A stretch of DNA of 64,000 nt from Tretioscincus oriximinensis (Eukaryota; Chordata; Lepidosauria; Squamata; Gymnophthalmidae). A model generated the notes under the pieces. It had not been told where the DNA came from. It did not search any database and saw only the letters and a list, made by a program, of their open reading frames with translations. This document shows positions 52,084 to 64,000 of this stretch, one piece after another. Numbering within the stretch: the stretch's first letter is position 1; every line of letters starts with the position of its first letter. The stretch spans positions 2,500,954-2,564,953 of the forward strand of contig JAJVDF010000045.1 in assembly GCA_022410635.1 (NCBI GenBank), given 5' to 3'. Made by a program: the position numbers and the translations under genes.

Positions 52084-52182
52084 ATGATGATAGATGGATG
52101 GATGGATGGATGGATAGAAAGATGGGTGGATAGATGGATGGACAGGCGGGTGGGCGGGCGGGCAGGCAGGCAGGCAGGGCAA
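52084..52182. repeat. Compound tetranucleotide repeat (GGAT)n to (GGGC/GGCA)n
   Basis: A run of GATG/GATA units changes into GGCGGGTGGGCGGGCGGGCA and then GGCA units. The minus-strand Pro/His/Ser-rich frame across it is an artefact of the repeat. Confidence 0.92.
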
Positions 52183-55100
52183 AGAGACATTTACAAAAAC
52201 ATCTTATGGAAACACTGAAGCCCAAAACTAATCAATGGGATTAGAAAGAACCTTAAGTACTGTCTCCATTCGGATATAATAAATCCAGAAATAAAGGAAA
52301 GAAACCATGAAAATATCTCTGAAAGTAGAAATACTTTTAAAAAACAGAAAAACTTTTTAACTCCAGATGAATCTAGATACAAATTTTAGGCTTAACTCTC
52401 AGAATATAAAATATGACTGCTCCCCAACCTCTGTTATTCCTATTAAATTCTCCCTGTATACATATATATTAAAAATATGGAAGATACAGGTATGGAGTGG
52501 AAACCAGAGCAGTTTGCAAAGCATAATCTTTTGGTAACTATAAAATCACAGAACTATGATTTTATTTTTTATTTTTGAGGATATTTAGTTGTATCTGTAC
52601 TTCTAGGGAAAGCTGCCTAGAATGAAGCTAATTTANTGTCAGAGGTATCTTTTGACAAACTCCCAGTCTCAGAGAAACATGCAAACTCATAATTAGTCTC
52701 CTCTTAGAGATAGCTATGAATTCTCAACCATAGTCTAAGCATTTACTAAACCATATCAAAAATTGCCTCTTCAGAGCTGCTTCAAGGTACTTTTCACAGG
52801 CTGCAGATCCTTCTGGGCATTACTTGGCCACATGGAGACATGATTTTCTATTGTGAATAAAAACCTAAAATATGTGCCCATTTCTACTATGGACTTTGTT
52901 CTTCATAAGAAAGTAGCCTTTCTATCTCTTGAATGTGCATGTTGTCTTTTCCATACCACAGTATTCTATACGTCCCCAAAATAAAAACCTACAGAACTAC
53001 AAACAGGTTGCATAAAATTTATCTTAATAATAAAGGTCATTTTTCTGCATAAGTTTCTTTTTTCTTTTTTCAACTTTAAATAAAAAAAATCAATTTCCAG
53101 TCACTTAATTTGCAACACAGAGTCCATTTTCAAGTATTATATTGCTTTACATTAAATATCTGTAACCTTTCACTCCCTCTCTCTCATTCATAAATCAGCA
53201 TTTGTTCAATGTTAGGAAATAATTCATTGACTTCTCTACATCTCACAGCACTGTGGTGCTCTATATAATTTAATACACTTAACCATTTAGCCTTGTTATT
53301 CCCTTGCTTACTTTCCCCCAAATCTATTTTCCTTTTCACTTAACATTTCAAATTTCATTAATTGAAAAACATAATAGCATTTTCTTTTATCTCATTTTGC
53401 AATAAAAACATTCATCGCATTGATACATTTACACCCTTGTGATGTCCATTTTATTCTATGTCAAATATTCTGTCCATCCAAGGGGTACCTCTCAGAGCAC
53501 TATGAAAAGATATGGTTTCTGCAGCCAAAGGTCAATGAAAAACAAGCAGAAGTACTTTCTCTCCTTTTGTAAAAACCATATTAAGAGGAATTTTTAAACT
53601 GAGACTTACATCTGTGGAAATCAGCCCTACCTCATCATTTCTGGGGCTTCTCAAGTACTGAAATTTTACATTAATATAAACTACCAGCATATGTTAGTAA
53701 AGAGACATTAGTGCAGAATCAAAGTAATCTCAACATTCAAAAAAGGAAACTATCTTTTTTAACATTGGGAAATCCTTCCATTATACCTTTATTTCAGATA
53801 AGACTCATCTCTTTTAAATTATGAGGCACCATGTGGGATTCTGTTTTGTTCTTTATTTGCCTGTCAAATCAGCAGCAGAAGGCACAGAGTCGAGCAGAGA
53901 ACTGCACTGGCAGAAAGATATTCAAGGGATTAAGCAAGCAAATGGGAGGACTATTAGTTTATCTAATAATAGCTGGAGTATATTATAGAGCTCTAAATTA
54001 AAAACAAATGCATTTTTTTTTCTTCAAGAAACTTGACCAGCTATCATGGATTTAGAGCAATATTGTTTCAGACATCTAGAAGTGATCTTTCTTCTCCATT
54101 TTATAGAACAAAGTTTGTTAAACAGATAACCGAGCATGCTGTCTGTGGGCCAATAAGTTTAGATTTAAGCTGCTGCAGATAAACTGGACAGGTGGGAATA
54201 TGGGTGCAAGGAAGAACTTTGCTTGATATTTTCCTTGGTAACCTGACCCTTCTATAGGATTAGGTACTTGAAAGTCCAGTCACTGCTATAATAATTTTAT
54301 TGTGCACATAGCAAATATCAGAAAGATCTGAAATATAACACAACCCGTGTATTTTATTTCATTGTTTTCTTCCCTATGTCCTTGCTTGATTTTCACAGAA
54401 ATAAATAGAAGGCGAAAAAGAAGCATAGATTTAAAACTTGAAAGGGTGATATCTATCAGCTAAAATTTGATGTTAGCTACTGGAAACATCTCAGTGAAAA
54501 GCAACAAATAAACTATTTTATCCTTGTTCAAACATGGCAAACACAACCTGAGTTTATGGCTTGGGAGTAGGTTGCAGANAAAATCATTTTGAAGCTCTTG
54601 GTTAAAACCCACAGGACATTATGAACTAGCTTAGACAATTTTTCTAAACCTGATTATGACAGACATGCAGTGTTTAATGAAGAGGATTGCGGTGGGGCTA
54701 TACAGTAACAATATGTAATGCGAAGCCTGCAGCCTGACTTTAATATAAGCCCTGTTGCCATCCAGTTCAGGTCATGGAAAGAAAGCGAAAACGTATTACA
54801 ATGTTACATGCCCTAGAGCTAATCCATCAGCATGGAACAGGTTCTGATTCTGAGCCCCTGTGACCCTGAGATTGATTAAGTCATGCAGATGCACATAAAT
54901 ATCTCCTTGATTGTATGGAAGAGGTTAGCAGAGGCAGCTGGTTATTCTTACAGTCTTAAGAGCAAGATCAGATAAAGTGCATACTCCTTGCTCCAGTCAA
55001 GAACAGCAATTCCAAAATAGAGGATCCTTTAAAATCAAAGCTCTGGGAGCACTGGTATTTGATAAGCTTGTCATACCAAATGTGTCTGTAAAACTGAAAT

Positions 55101-55848
55101 GCAGAAAAATGCCTCTTAGCAGCACAGATCTTTGTCCTGTTTCAGCACTTCGTTAACAGAAAATTGAAGAAATGAATCAAGTAAGGAGAGAGGCCTGAAA
55201 TCTTGAGCTACAATTTTACCTTGGAATTTAAGATCCAATCATTAACTAGGAGCTCTTAATGTTTTCCAGTTCAGCAGCTACAAGCATGCTTGAAAACATA
55301 ACTGCTGCTTCTATAGGCGTTCAAAAAAAACATTTGTATGATTGTGCAGTAGAGCAGAAAATAAATATTAATAACACAAACGNGTTCCTTCAGTTCTCAG
55401 TTCTACACAGCTGATATCCATGGAAATTTGGCTATCCAGAGGTTTTTTTATTATTCCAAGATGTGACAACAAGCTGGCACTTTGACCACAAATAAAGTTA
55501 ACTTGTGCAAACAAATCTTTAACACTGCCCACCCAGTTGCTTTGGGGTTTGGGGGGTCTCCTTCTTAACTCCAACAAAAGCAGACCCAAGGATCGCAAAC
55601 CCTGGTTTTTATACAAGTGAAAATTTGCACAAAACCAGAGATTAAAAAAGCTGTGCTTTCTGCACTCACTTGGCGAGCACTCGGCACAGCTCCACTCTTT
55701 TTCTGTCTTATGCGGCAACCAAAATGGGTCCAAAACAAGACAAGGAATGAAGTGATTTTTCCACTTCACTTTCTCCCACCCAGTCAGAAAGCAACCTAAG
55801 GCTTGTTCCAATGAGGGGGAAAGAAGCAGTTTGGAAAGCAATTACTGT
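52183..55848. other. SOX6 intron, repeat-poor
   Basis: No LINE, SINE or MITE recognised in 3.6 kb. The part at about 54600-55320 has a more balanced composition and several possible factor sites (AGATAA-type at 54970, TGATTGATTAAG at 54871). It could be a conserved element, which is inference only. Open frame 55368-55841 (minus, 157 codons) has no recognised domain. Confidence 0.45.
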
Positions 55849-55960
55849 ATATACTCAAATATAGAGCGAGTTTTTCAGCACATTTTTTAATGCTGAAAAA
55901 GCCCCCCTCGCTTTATATTTGGGTCTCGTCATTCTGCCTGTAAGAAGAAACCTCCTTCTT
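55846..55960. mobile_element. Palindromic MITE-like end (ATACTC...GAG..., TTTTTCAGCA core)
   Basis: An imperfect palindrome runs from 55853 to 55924. ACTCAAATATAGAGCGAG pairs with CTCGCTTTATATTTGGGT, and TTTTTCAGCA pairs with TGCTGAAAAA. I recall similar 'TATACTCG.GTATAAG' elements in reptile genomes. The right boundary is not visible. Confidence 0.55.
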
Positions 55961-56006
55961 GCTGTTTTCAGCTTCCCTGTTGCTGCTGAACTCCCACGTG
56001 GCTGAA

Positions 56007-56031
56007 GGGGGGGGGGGGGTAGGGATTAGGG
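56007..56031 (+). other. G-rich tract with quadruplex potential
   Basis: Thirteen consecutive G (56007-56019) followed by TAGGGATTAGGG give four or more runs of three G. It is unusual against the AT-rich background. In the SOX6 transcript it would be C-rich. Confidence 0.7.
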
Positions 56032-56305
56032 AAAGAACAAAACTACCTCCGTGCAGGACTCCACCCTATAGCCACTTATTGTAACAGTGCTGCTGTCTGA
56101 AGAAGGGAAGGAACTGCCTTTTGGGGCTTTTTCCTGCCTTTGCATGACCTCTCCCCTCTTCTTTAGCAGCAAGGCCTAGCCCAAATGACAAGGGAGAAAA
56201 CAAGCCTCAAGCCTCGGAGGGTGATTTTTAAAACATTTTATTCTCTCTCACACACACAGGTCTCCTGTTTTTCCCAGCCAAGGCAGCCTCCGCTTTCCTT
56301 TTTCA

Positions 56306-56416
56306 ATGAGCTTGGCCATCCACATTCAGGGGCTGCCATAGTCTACAGTAGTATGTGGATGGCAGACACCAATTCTGAAATCTAGCCCAGAATAAAGCTC
56401 AAAGGAGAAAGGGCCT
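56306..56416. mobile_element. MITE, CCCTTGTCCCCACTGAG family, partial copy
   Basis: Carries the internal GCTTGGCCATCCACAT, the matching ATGTGGATGGCAGAC and the right end CCCAGAATAAAGCTC...AAAGGGCC. The left end is missing. Confidence 0.6.
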
Positions 56417-56426
56417 TAAAATCAAC

Positions 56427-56597
56427 TAAAGTCCAGACCCCACTGAGCCTTATTCTGGGCAGTATCTCAGTAGAGATCTTAGTCATCCACACATGCCAGT
56501 GTAGACTTTGGACCTCCTAAAATCCATCCTTACATGTGGATGGTAGACTCCAATTCTGAGGTCCAGCCTTGAATTTTTATTGGGGAAAGCCAGGGTC
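56427..56597. mobile_element. MITE, CCCTTGTCCCCACTGAG family, copy next to a partial copy
   Basis: Starts AGTCCAGACCCCACTGAGCC and ends TTGGGGAAAGCCAGGGTC, with the shared TTATTCTGGG and TTAGTCATCCACACAT blocks. TTAAAATCAAC (56415-56425) and TTAAATCAAC (56598-56607) flank it, so it may have landed at the edge of the previous copy. Confidence 0.6.
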
Positions 56598-56607
56598 TTA
56601 AATCAAC

Positions 56608-58554
56608 AAGGTCTAAAAGTTTTGTCTGCTTATGTATGAATGGTAGTGATACTACAAATTGTGTTTTTATATATTGGAGATTCTTTATATGATATATTCA
56701 TTTTATATTGATATACCAGTACATATTAAATAATTGATGGATTAATAGTTTGGGGTTTTTTAAAGAGGTTTTAAGATTTTTTGAGGCTGCTTTCTAAGGG
56801 AATTGTGGTTGTTTTTTCTGGTGTATTGTATTCCTGGTTTTTCTTTTTGAGTTGTGTTGGTTGCTTAACAATAACAAGCGACCACCTTCCAGTATGGGTG
56901 TCAGTTGTATTTCTGCTGCTTTTCTGTGCTGCTTTTTTCATGATGACAAGAACTTATTTAAAAGCTTGAATGCCCAAGCTGTGGCATCATCAGTAGTAAA
57001 AATGTGAAAAATGTGAAACAGGAATTATTGTGCTTGCAATAGGGCATGCAGTTTCTTCTGTCCAGCCTGTGCAGGGTCTTGCTGTCCTCATGCCATGCCT
57101 CATCACTCTAGAAGCAGCCACCTAAGCCTGCATCTTGCCTGGCTCTTCCATCCCACTCCATACTACACTGCACTCCTCCTCGGAATTCATCCCCACTTTC
57201 TGACTCCGAGAACCAAGTCTACTGCACCCACCCCCTGTTTTATGCCACCATCGAATGTAGAGCAACGTACTAGACAATGTGCTGCATCATATTCAGCAGA
57301 ATAAGCTTTGGATACTTTCAATTATTATATATACACATATACATTGTATATATTGTATATTCATGTACACACANAAAAAATACTTCAACATTTATACTTG
57401 CATAGTCTTCCATAAATGTCCTGCAGTATCTGCAGTAAAAATGCATTGGGACAGTTTTTGTTATTTTTGTATGGCAAATACTGCTGAACCATTTGTTAGA
57501 GTCACATAAAATGAAGACATTTATGAGATATAAAGGATCTCATAAAGCTGCTATAAATTAGGAGGCTCATAGCCAAACCTCAGAAAAGATAAGCCCCATT
57601 AACAGGCAAGAATGTTGTAACCTATATGTGAATGTCAGAATATAGTATGTCAGAAGATTCATTTTCCAGGCTACTAAAAGTTCTTGACTTTTTTTAAAAA
57701 AAAAATAACCTCAGAAATTGAAATGAAAGCTTCAGGTTTTGTTGGTTTTTTAGTTTTGCTTTTATTTTCTGCCTCCAACAAAAGTATTTTACATCTACAG
57801 CTTCTCTCTCTCAAGCTTTCAAAGTACAAAAGAAATAGAAAAAGTCTTGCACAGATGCAAGGAAAGGCTAGATTTGTATCTTCTGGCAGGTGCTCCATAT
57901 GCATCTCAAATAATCACATGTTAATGACTGGAGTGTGTTAATCAGCATGCATACCTGATTTCTCTTTATCCAAAGGGAAGATGAAACAATTTAAAGCATG
58001 TAAATGTTGCGACTTTCAAAATATTCCCTATGAATATAGAGCAGTGGGAAGACAAAAACAGTCCCCCAACACTGACATTCATGGTGGGTTGAAATGAATG
58101 AAGAGGAAACATCTGTCTTAGCCTTTTTTGCACAACGTCAGTCACACGTTTTAGGGTCCAAAACGGATTACTGAACCTGAGCAAACAGAGCCTAAGCTAT
58201 TCCCTTTCAATGGGTTAAATCAGGTAACGGCAAAGTAGGCCTTTAATTCCATAAATGCAAACTTAATTTAAAATATCCTTATTGCGCTTAGCATAAGAAA
58301 TGCTCCTTTAGGCCAGACCCATGATCCATCCACAACAGTGGTTCATTTTTCATAGTGCCCACAAGCTTTCCTTTGCTTTGTTTTTAGTCTCCCAGGAGGT
58401 AGCCTTTGTAGACATATCTCCTTCTGCTTAGCTATTGCTTCCAACTCCCAAGCTAGTTAGAGCAATGATAAATCCTGGAATGTGGTCCAATAGCTTTTGC
58501 TTAAGTGTAGAGGTGAAATGGGTATATATCCCATTCAATCTCTTAGTTACTATG
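56608..58554. other. Intron, nothing firm recognised
   Basis: AT-rich with short unsupported frames. A stretch at about 58297-58400 (GGCCAGACCCATGATCCATC) weakly recalls the 3' end of another CR1/L3-type LINE, but it is too short to call. Confidence 0.45.
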
Positions 58555-60106
58555 TTCCAGAGTATTGCTGAACTTCTAACCAAAATATTTAATCTTTCCT
58601 TAAGATCAGGCACAGTACCAGTAGGTTGGAGGGTAGCTAACGTAACACCAATCTTCAAAAATGATCCTGGGTTTATTCTGGAAATTATAGTCCCGTCAGT
58701 CTAACATCAGTTCCAAGTAAAGTGTTGGAAACCATAATTAAGGACAAAATTACTAAACATGTAGAGAAGCACATATTGCTGGATGAAATTCAGCATGGCT
58801 TCTGCAAAGGTAAATCATGCCTTACTAACTTGCTAGAATTCTTTTAGAGTGTTAACAAACATGTAGACAGTTGATACTGTCTATCTAGATTTTCAGCAGG
58901 CTTTTGACAAAGTCCTTCATCAAAGGCTCCTAAAAAAGCTCCACACTCATGGTATACGAGGACAGACTTTGTCCTGGATTGGAAACTGGCTAAACGATAG
59001 AAAACAGAGGGTAGTAATAAATGGACAATTCTCAGAGTGGAAAGAGGTAAGAAGTGGGGTACCCAGGGGTCTGTACTGGGACCTTAGCTTTTCAGTATAT
59101 TCATGAACAGTCTGGATGCCGAGGTAAATAGTGAAGTAGCCAAGTTCACTGATGACACTAAACTGTTCAGGGTAGTGAAAACTGAAAATGATTGTAAGGC
59201 ACTCCAGAGTGATCTATTGAAATTGGGTGAATGGGTATCAAAGTGGTAAATGCACTTCAACTTAAGCAAGTGCAAGATTATCCATATTGGGGCAAAGAAC
59301 CCCAACTACTCCTATCACCTGATGGGAACCAAGCTTTTTGTGACCGAGCAAAAAAATGATCTTGGGGTGTTGGTGCATAATTCAATGAAGATGTCAGTGT
59401 GCAGCAGCAACAAAAAAGGCAAATTCCATGTTGGGGATAATTAGGAAAGGAATCGAAAACAAGTCAGCAAATGTTGTTTTGCCTCTTTATAAATCTGTGG
59501 TGAGGCCACATTTGGAATACTGGGTTCAATTCTGGTCACCACATCTCAAAAGGGATATTTTGGAACTAGAGAATGTGCAGAAAAGGGCAACAAGAATCAT
59601 GAAGGGTCTGGAGCAACTTTCCTTATGAAGTCAGGCTGCAATGTCTGGGCCTCTACAGCCTCGAAAGGCGACATTTGAAAAGTGATCTGATTGAAGTATA
59701 TAAAATCATGCCTGGGTTGGATAGGGTAAATAGAGAAAAAAATGTTTACTGTATCACACAACATTAGGACCAGAGGGCACTCCTTGAAACTGATACGCAG
59801 AAAAGTGAGGACAGACAAAGGGAAGTATTTTTTCACCCAGAGGGTCATCGGCCTGTGGAATTTACTTCCTGAAGAGGTGGTTGTAGCTAACAGCTTTGTT
59901 AGCTTCAAGACAGGGCTAGGCAGGTTTATGGACACCAAGAGTATAAACGGGTACTAGAATGGATGTTTGGATGTTGCCTCCAGGATGGAGCAATACTCCT
60001 GAAATACCATTTGCAGGGAGTCACGAACAGGTGCATATTTTGTTTTCCTCTGTTCAGACTGCCCAGGTGCATCTGGTGGGCCTCTGTATGGGAATGCTGG
60101 ACTAGA
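58555..60106 (+). mobile_element. CR1-type LINE, longest copy (reverse transcriptase to 3' UTR)
   Basis: The order on the plus strand follows. First is AELLTKIFNLSLRSGTVPVG, then VANVTPIFK. QHGFCKGKSCLTNLLEFF-like and LDFQQAFDKVLHQRLLKKL-like reverse transcriptase motifs lie at about 58790-58945. An FTDDTKLFRVVKTE-like palm segment is at about 59145-59190, and LSKCKIIHIGAKNPNYSYHL at about 59260. KSVVRPHLEYWVQFWSP, the C-terminal LWNLLPEEVVVANSF, then the 3' UTR up to CTGGACTAGATGGACT complete it. Stops (for example in the LEFF segment) and frame changes make it inactive. The N-terminal endonuclease region and the final TTCTTATG repeat are missing. Antisense to SOX6. Confidence 0.9.
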
Positions 60107-63100
60107 TGGACTATATATCATCAAATCCACTAGAATATTGTAAACGTGATGCTGAACAATTAGGGTATATCACTCAAGGTGAAGTACTGTTGGTATCTAA
60201 AACGGATAAAAAAGTGATCCCAGTCATGGAGGAGATCAGAGCCTTCACTGACAATAACTTGCAGGGTCAACGGGCTACTGGTAATATAACATATAGCCAC
60301 TGAAGGTTGCTAGCACTATTGTATGTCAGCCACTTTTCCCCTTGTCATTTTGAAGTGCAATCACTAGTATGGGAACATGACATTCTCCTTTGTTTTGTTA
60401 CTCCACCCAAGGCACATTCCCATGTCCCTAATTTCCCATGTATTCTTTCCCCAGGCACTCAGAAAAGGCAAATGTCCAAACAATGCCAATACGCAGTCAG
60501 AAGCTCCTTTTTGGCACACAGAAGTTGAAACCAGAAGTGCCCTCACACCCCTCAAAGAAATTGGCCCCAGCAACAGGCCCCAGGCCTCCCCTACCACTCT
60601 CATACTTTCACCAGTGCAGCCATATCGACAGCATGCAGCAAACAAGCTGGAAGCAACTAAAGCAGAAACGGCTCTTGGGAAATTTAGACCTCATTACTAA
60701 AGTATCCTTGATAGTGTAATCATCCTCTTCCTCTTGTTATAGCTTCCAGAAACAAAATCTAACCATATTTGCCTTTATCAATCTGATTTCTAGTAAGTAG
60801 TAGTAAGGGAGTCTCCTTTCACATCTGAGGGCATCTTGTAATGAATGCAACAGAGAAGGAGAAGATTGTTCATTTGTTTGAGAAGAAGAAGAAATCTTTT
60901 AACCACCATTGCCAACTCAAAGAATCGTATCCAAAATGATGCCTTTCAGTACAATCTTGTATGAGCTTTCTTGGAAACAATTCCCATTAAATCCAGGAGT
61001 GACTGTTTCTAGATAAATGTACAAAGAAGCCACATTCTTACTCTTGTCTTTCTCTAAGTAAGCAATTTGCCAATTACTGCTAAAAAAATGTCTAGAGACA
61101 TATATGATGGTACACATTCACACTTAAACAGTCAGTATGCTCCCCTACATATGATTGCAGCTTCAGTAGCCTAAGGGTTTTATTCAACAGTCATTCTACT
61201 AATGGATAGCTTTCTGTCAGCAGCAAAGACAGAAGCATTTTTAGCAATCCTGGCTTGTCCCTGCCATCCTTCTAAATCTGCCCAGATTGCTCCAGAATAG
61301 ATTTAGAGTGATATTTCTCAAAATCGTCTGACCCTCCCCCACACACTTAATATGTAGCACAACGTTTCACCAGCAGGGCAACATGTTATAGTCTAGTAAA
61401 GCTGTGATGATTTGTAACAAAACATATTAATTATCTAGAGGGCAGAGGTACACGAAGTATATTTTGCACACACAGAGCACATCCTTAGGTAGAAGGCATA
61501 TAAGGTCTGCATGAAGTACTAAATGACACACTGTGTGTTCTGGTTTGAGTTGCTTGGTGATGGCGTGTCAGATGCCCTATATCAACAGTTTCTGAAATAA
61601 GAAGCCCTATGAGCAATTTGCCCATTATGTCAGTACTTACAAGAAGGAAAGAAAAATGTCTCATCCCTCTGTGGTGAGAAATAGGATCACCTGCTCTGCC
61701 CCATCACCTTCTCTATCTTTCAGCCATATAATCACCATAATTAGGTGCATCACGGTACATAGTCCTTTATCATTAAAAACAAAAATCTGATAAGGGAAGC
61801 TTTAAAATAATTAAATGTAGAATATACTTTATTTTGCTCACCCTTTATACAGAATGAAGCACAGATTTAAATTGGTAATCAAAGCATTTCAACTATCTTT
61901 ACATGCACAAGTCGTCTACAGGAAATGAACTATTGGTTACTTTAGGATGGCAGATTTATGAACAATTGTGAAGAAATAANTATGATCCAGACAAAAGGAA
62001 CGTTTTGCCAAGCAAATATCTGCAAAGTATACTTGTAACTTTGATGGAACTATCCTTTGAAGACACATCAAGCATGGGATAATCAATACAACACCTAAGA
62101 CTACAATGTTAGCCTCCCCCACACACACATTTTCTGATCCCAAAGTATGGTGAGGAGATGCTTGGGACAATTCTCTACTTATAGATATATCAGGTCAACA
62201 AGTTTAATAGGAGCCTTCCTTCTACACATAGCTGTAGTTTAAAAGGGACCCCAACCTCTTATGCCATCCTTTGGGTGCAGAACTGGGAGTCATACACAAA
62301 TTGCACATGCTTTATAAAAAAATTAACCTGTGTATGGGGTACCAATTCTCATACAGCAATGCATGAGGAAATTTGTCTCACCATTACCTGTTTGGGGACA
62401 TCACTTCCAGCCGCTGCTTCTGGAAAGCGTGCCTGGAAGTGATGTCACTAAATTTTGCACTGACCCCCCAACACCTGAGATTTTAGTGCTCCAGGCATAA
62501 GATTGCCAGCCCAAATATCCCCAGCAATGCACCAGTTTATAGGAAGGAGATTCCTAGTATGCTTGCTGGTTGAGTATCTCAGCCAGTGTGGAATTGCCTT
62601 CAGGTCTGCATGACAGTTGTTGCTCACTGCTGAATCTGTCAAATAAAGAGCAAGCACAAAAGGAATCTCCAAATGCAGCTGCTATTTCCCATTTGTTAAA
62701 TCCTTTTATTACACCACATAAGCACACAGCTGGGAAATACGACAGAGTGGGAGTTAAAACAAAATATTTTGGCTTCCAGACATTCAGAATACACAAAGGA
62801 CTCAGTGAAAAGCAATTCCTAATATCAAAAGGGAGTGAAAGTTTGAAAACATTTCTCATCAATGCGTAGGTTTTTAAAAAAGACATTACATTCAATATAG
62901 TNTATGTTACTGTCTTGTTATAGCTCAGGAAATGCTGCATACAGAGCACACTGGAAATGATAACTTTCATAATTTTTTTCACATTCATCTCCATATTCCT
63001 TTTTTTAAAAATTCACGCAGCTGCACACAGTGGACACTCGTGCTTCTATACATACAAGATAAACTGACTCCTATATGAAACTATCCACATGAATTACGTC

Positions 63101-64000
63101 TTCTTGGTACCACACTGATGGATATGCTTGTTAAATAATGTTTACCAAATTCATAATGTATTTTTTATTCATGTAATGACTGATAAAAATATGCATCCAA
63201 AATATGGGACAATATGTAATTAAGAAGNATTTTAAAACTGCTCCTTCTAATATTGTAAGCCTACACCAAAACAAATAGTCATAGTAGCAGAAAGACTGGG
63301 CAGTAATTTACTGCTCATCTGTGATATTCATAACATGACAGTTTTCCAAACTTGAAGTGAAGATAAAAGAGAAATTTCCCAGGCACTGCAATCCATAAAG
63401 CTAAACAGAGATCCTTAAGTAAGCCTTCAACTATGCACACCCAACTATAGAGCCTGGACAGCCTTGGAATGGAGGTAAGACTATGATAATGCAAAGTGCA
63501 AGGCCCACCTCCAAGCTGGATGGCCACTGTTTCCACATCTTCCTGCCTCTTGTCTCAGAAACATCCACATTACAAAATTAAAATTTCCTTCTTTGAAGTT
63601 TTCTTTGCTTTGCAACTAATACATTCCTACAGCTGCCATCATCCATTCACATGCCTGCACCGAAACATATTGTCATTCCACATTATTGTGCTCTGCATGA
63701 AAAGCAATTCCTACAGTATTTTCTGCCTGCTACAGGAAGATGATTTCCAAATAGACCAGGATTGTGTGATTCTTGTGTTCTTGATCAGCACATGTGCAGA
63801 ACCAACCCTAGATATATAAAAAACAGGCCAACAATACAGTTCCATGTGCCATTAGTCACCAGTTGCAAATTGAGGGCTTGAAAATCTGCTTGGTAGAATT
63901 AAAGGGCAAAGTTTATCAGATGTCAGACAAAAATTCACAATTGCCTAATTACTATTTAGAAGGCTTTATTCTGTTCACCTGATACAACTCAAAAATGTTC
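60107..64000. other. SOX6 intron, nothing firm recognised
   Basis: About 3.9 kb, AT-rich apart from 60400-60660, where overlapping open frames occur on both strands with no motif. A short inverted repeat lies at 62398-62448 (GACATCACTTCCAG and CTGGAAGTGATGTC), like the inner part of a MITE. No SOX6 coding exon was found here. Confidence 0.5.
62399..62447. repeat. Short inverted repeat
   Basis: The 14-base arms GACATCACTTCCAG and CTGGAAGTGATGTC are separated by about 20 bases. Origin unknown, possibly an old DNA transposon fragment. Confidence 0.65.

Noticed and set aside
55368..55841. 157-codon minus-strand frame as a gene
   Set aside because: No recognised domain and no splice evidence; it contains an ambiguous base. 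Kept only as a low-interest observation.
60307..60719. Three overlapping frames of 73-107 codons
   Set aside because: They overlap on both strands in a locally GC-richer stretch, with no motif or splice signals.

Overview
This is vertebrate nuclear DNA, most likely from a squamate reptile (lizard or gecko type). It is AT-rich, has single-exon-scale coding content, and carries old and young CR1, L2, L1 and R4/Dong-like LINEs, tRNA-headed SINEs and many short terminal-inverted-repeat DNA transposons. The squamate assignment is inferred from the repeat mix and not from a species-specific marker. No bacterial-style operons, CRISPR arrays or viral genes were seen.

The only host coding sequence I can defend is one internal exon of SOX6 on the minus strand (49170-49380). 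It encodes 70 residues plus one base and has a good acceptor and donor. The rest of the window is therefore read as two SOX6 introns. Positions 1-49169 are the intron downstream of the exon in transcript order, and 49381-64000 the intron upstream of it. No neighbouring SOX6 exon was recognised.

Layout from left to right. 0-8 kb: plain AT-rich intron with an L2 3' end, a 422-bp hAT-type element with internal duplications, and CR1 and SINE remnants. 8.4-10.1 kb: a minus-strand R4/Dong-like LINE ending in an (ATT)n tract and broken by a foldback insert. 10.9-11.9 kb: a CR1 3' end interrupted by a Tc1/mariner-like element with 42-bp tandem repeats containing CRE and AscI palindromes. 13.3-15.8 kb: a SINE and a MITE. 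17.2-20.3 kb: a nest with two convergent CR1 copies, a hAT element with an 8-bp target duplication, two copies of a short SINE-like repeat, and a 5'-truncated L1 with a perfect 13-bp target duplication. 21.5-23.5 kb: another CR1 and two sister hAT MITEs. 28.7-36.8 kb: an 8-kb stretch almost free of recognisable repeats. 36.9-47.4 kb: L2, L1, MITE, four SINEs and a CR1 end. 49.2-49.4 kb: the SOX6 exon. 49.5-55.8 kb: repeat-poor intron. 55.8-60.1 kb: MITEs, a G-rich tract and the longest CR1 copy. 60.1-64 kb: unannotated intron.

The most unusual material is in the mobile elements. One is the tandem CRE/AscI MITE at 11152-11495. The other is a roughly 120-bp repeat family (9232-9364, 18915-19086, 19363-19483) that has 10-14 bp target duplications and, in two of three copies, an inverted duplicate of its own interior. 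All coordinates and motifs were read by eye. Family names other than SOX6, CR1, L2, L1 and the R4-like LINE are structural guesses.
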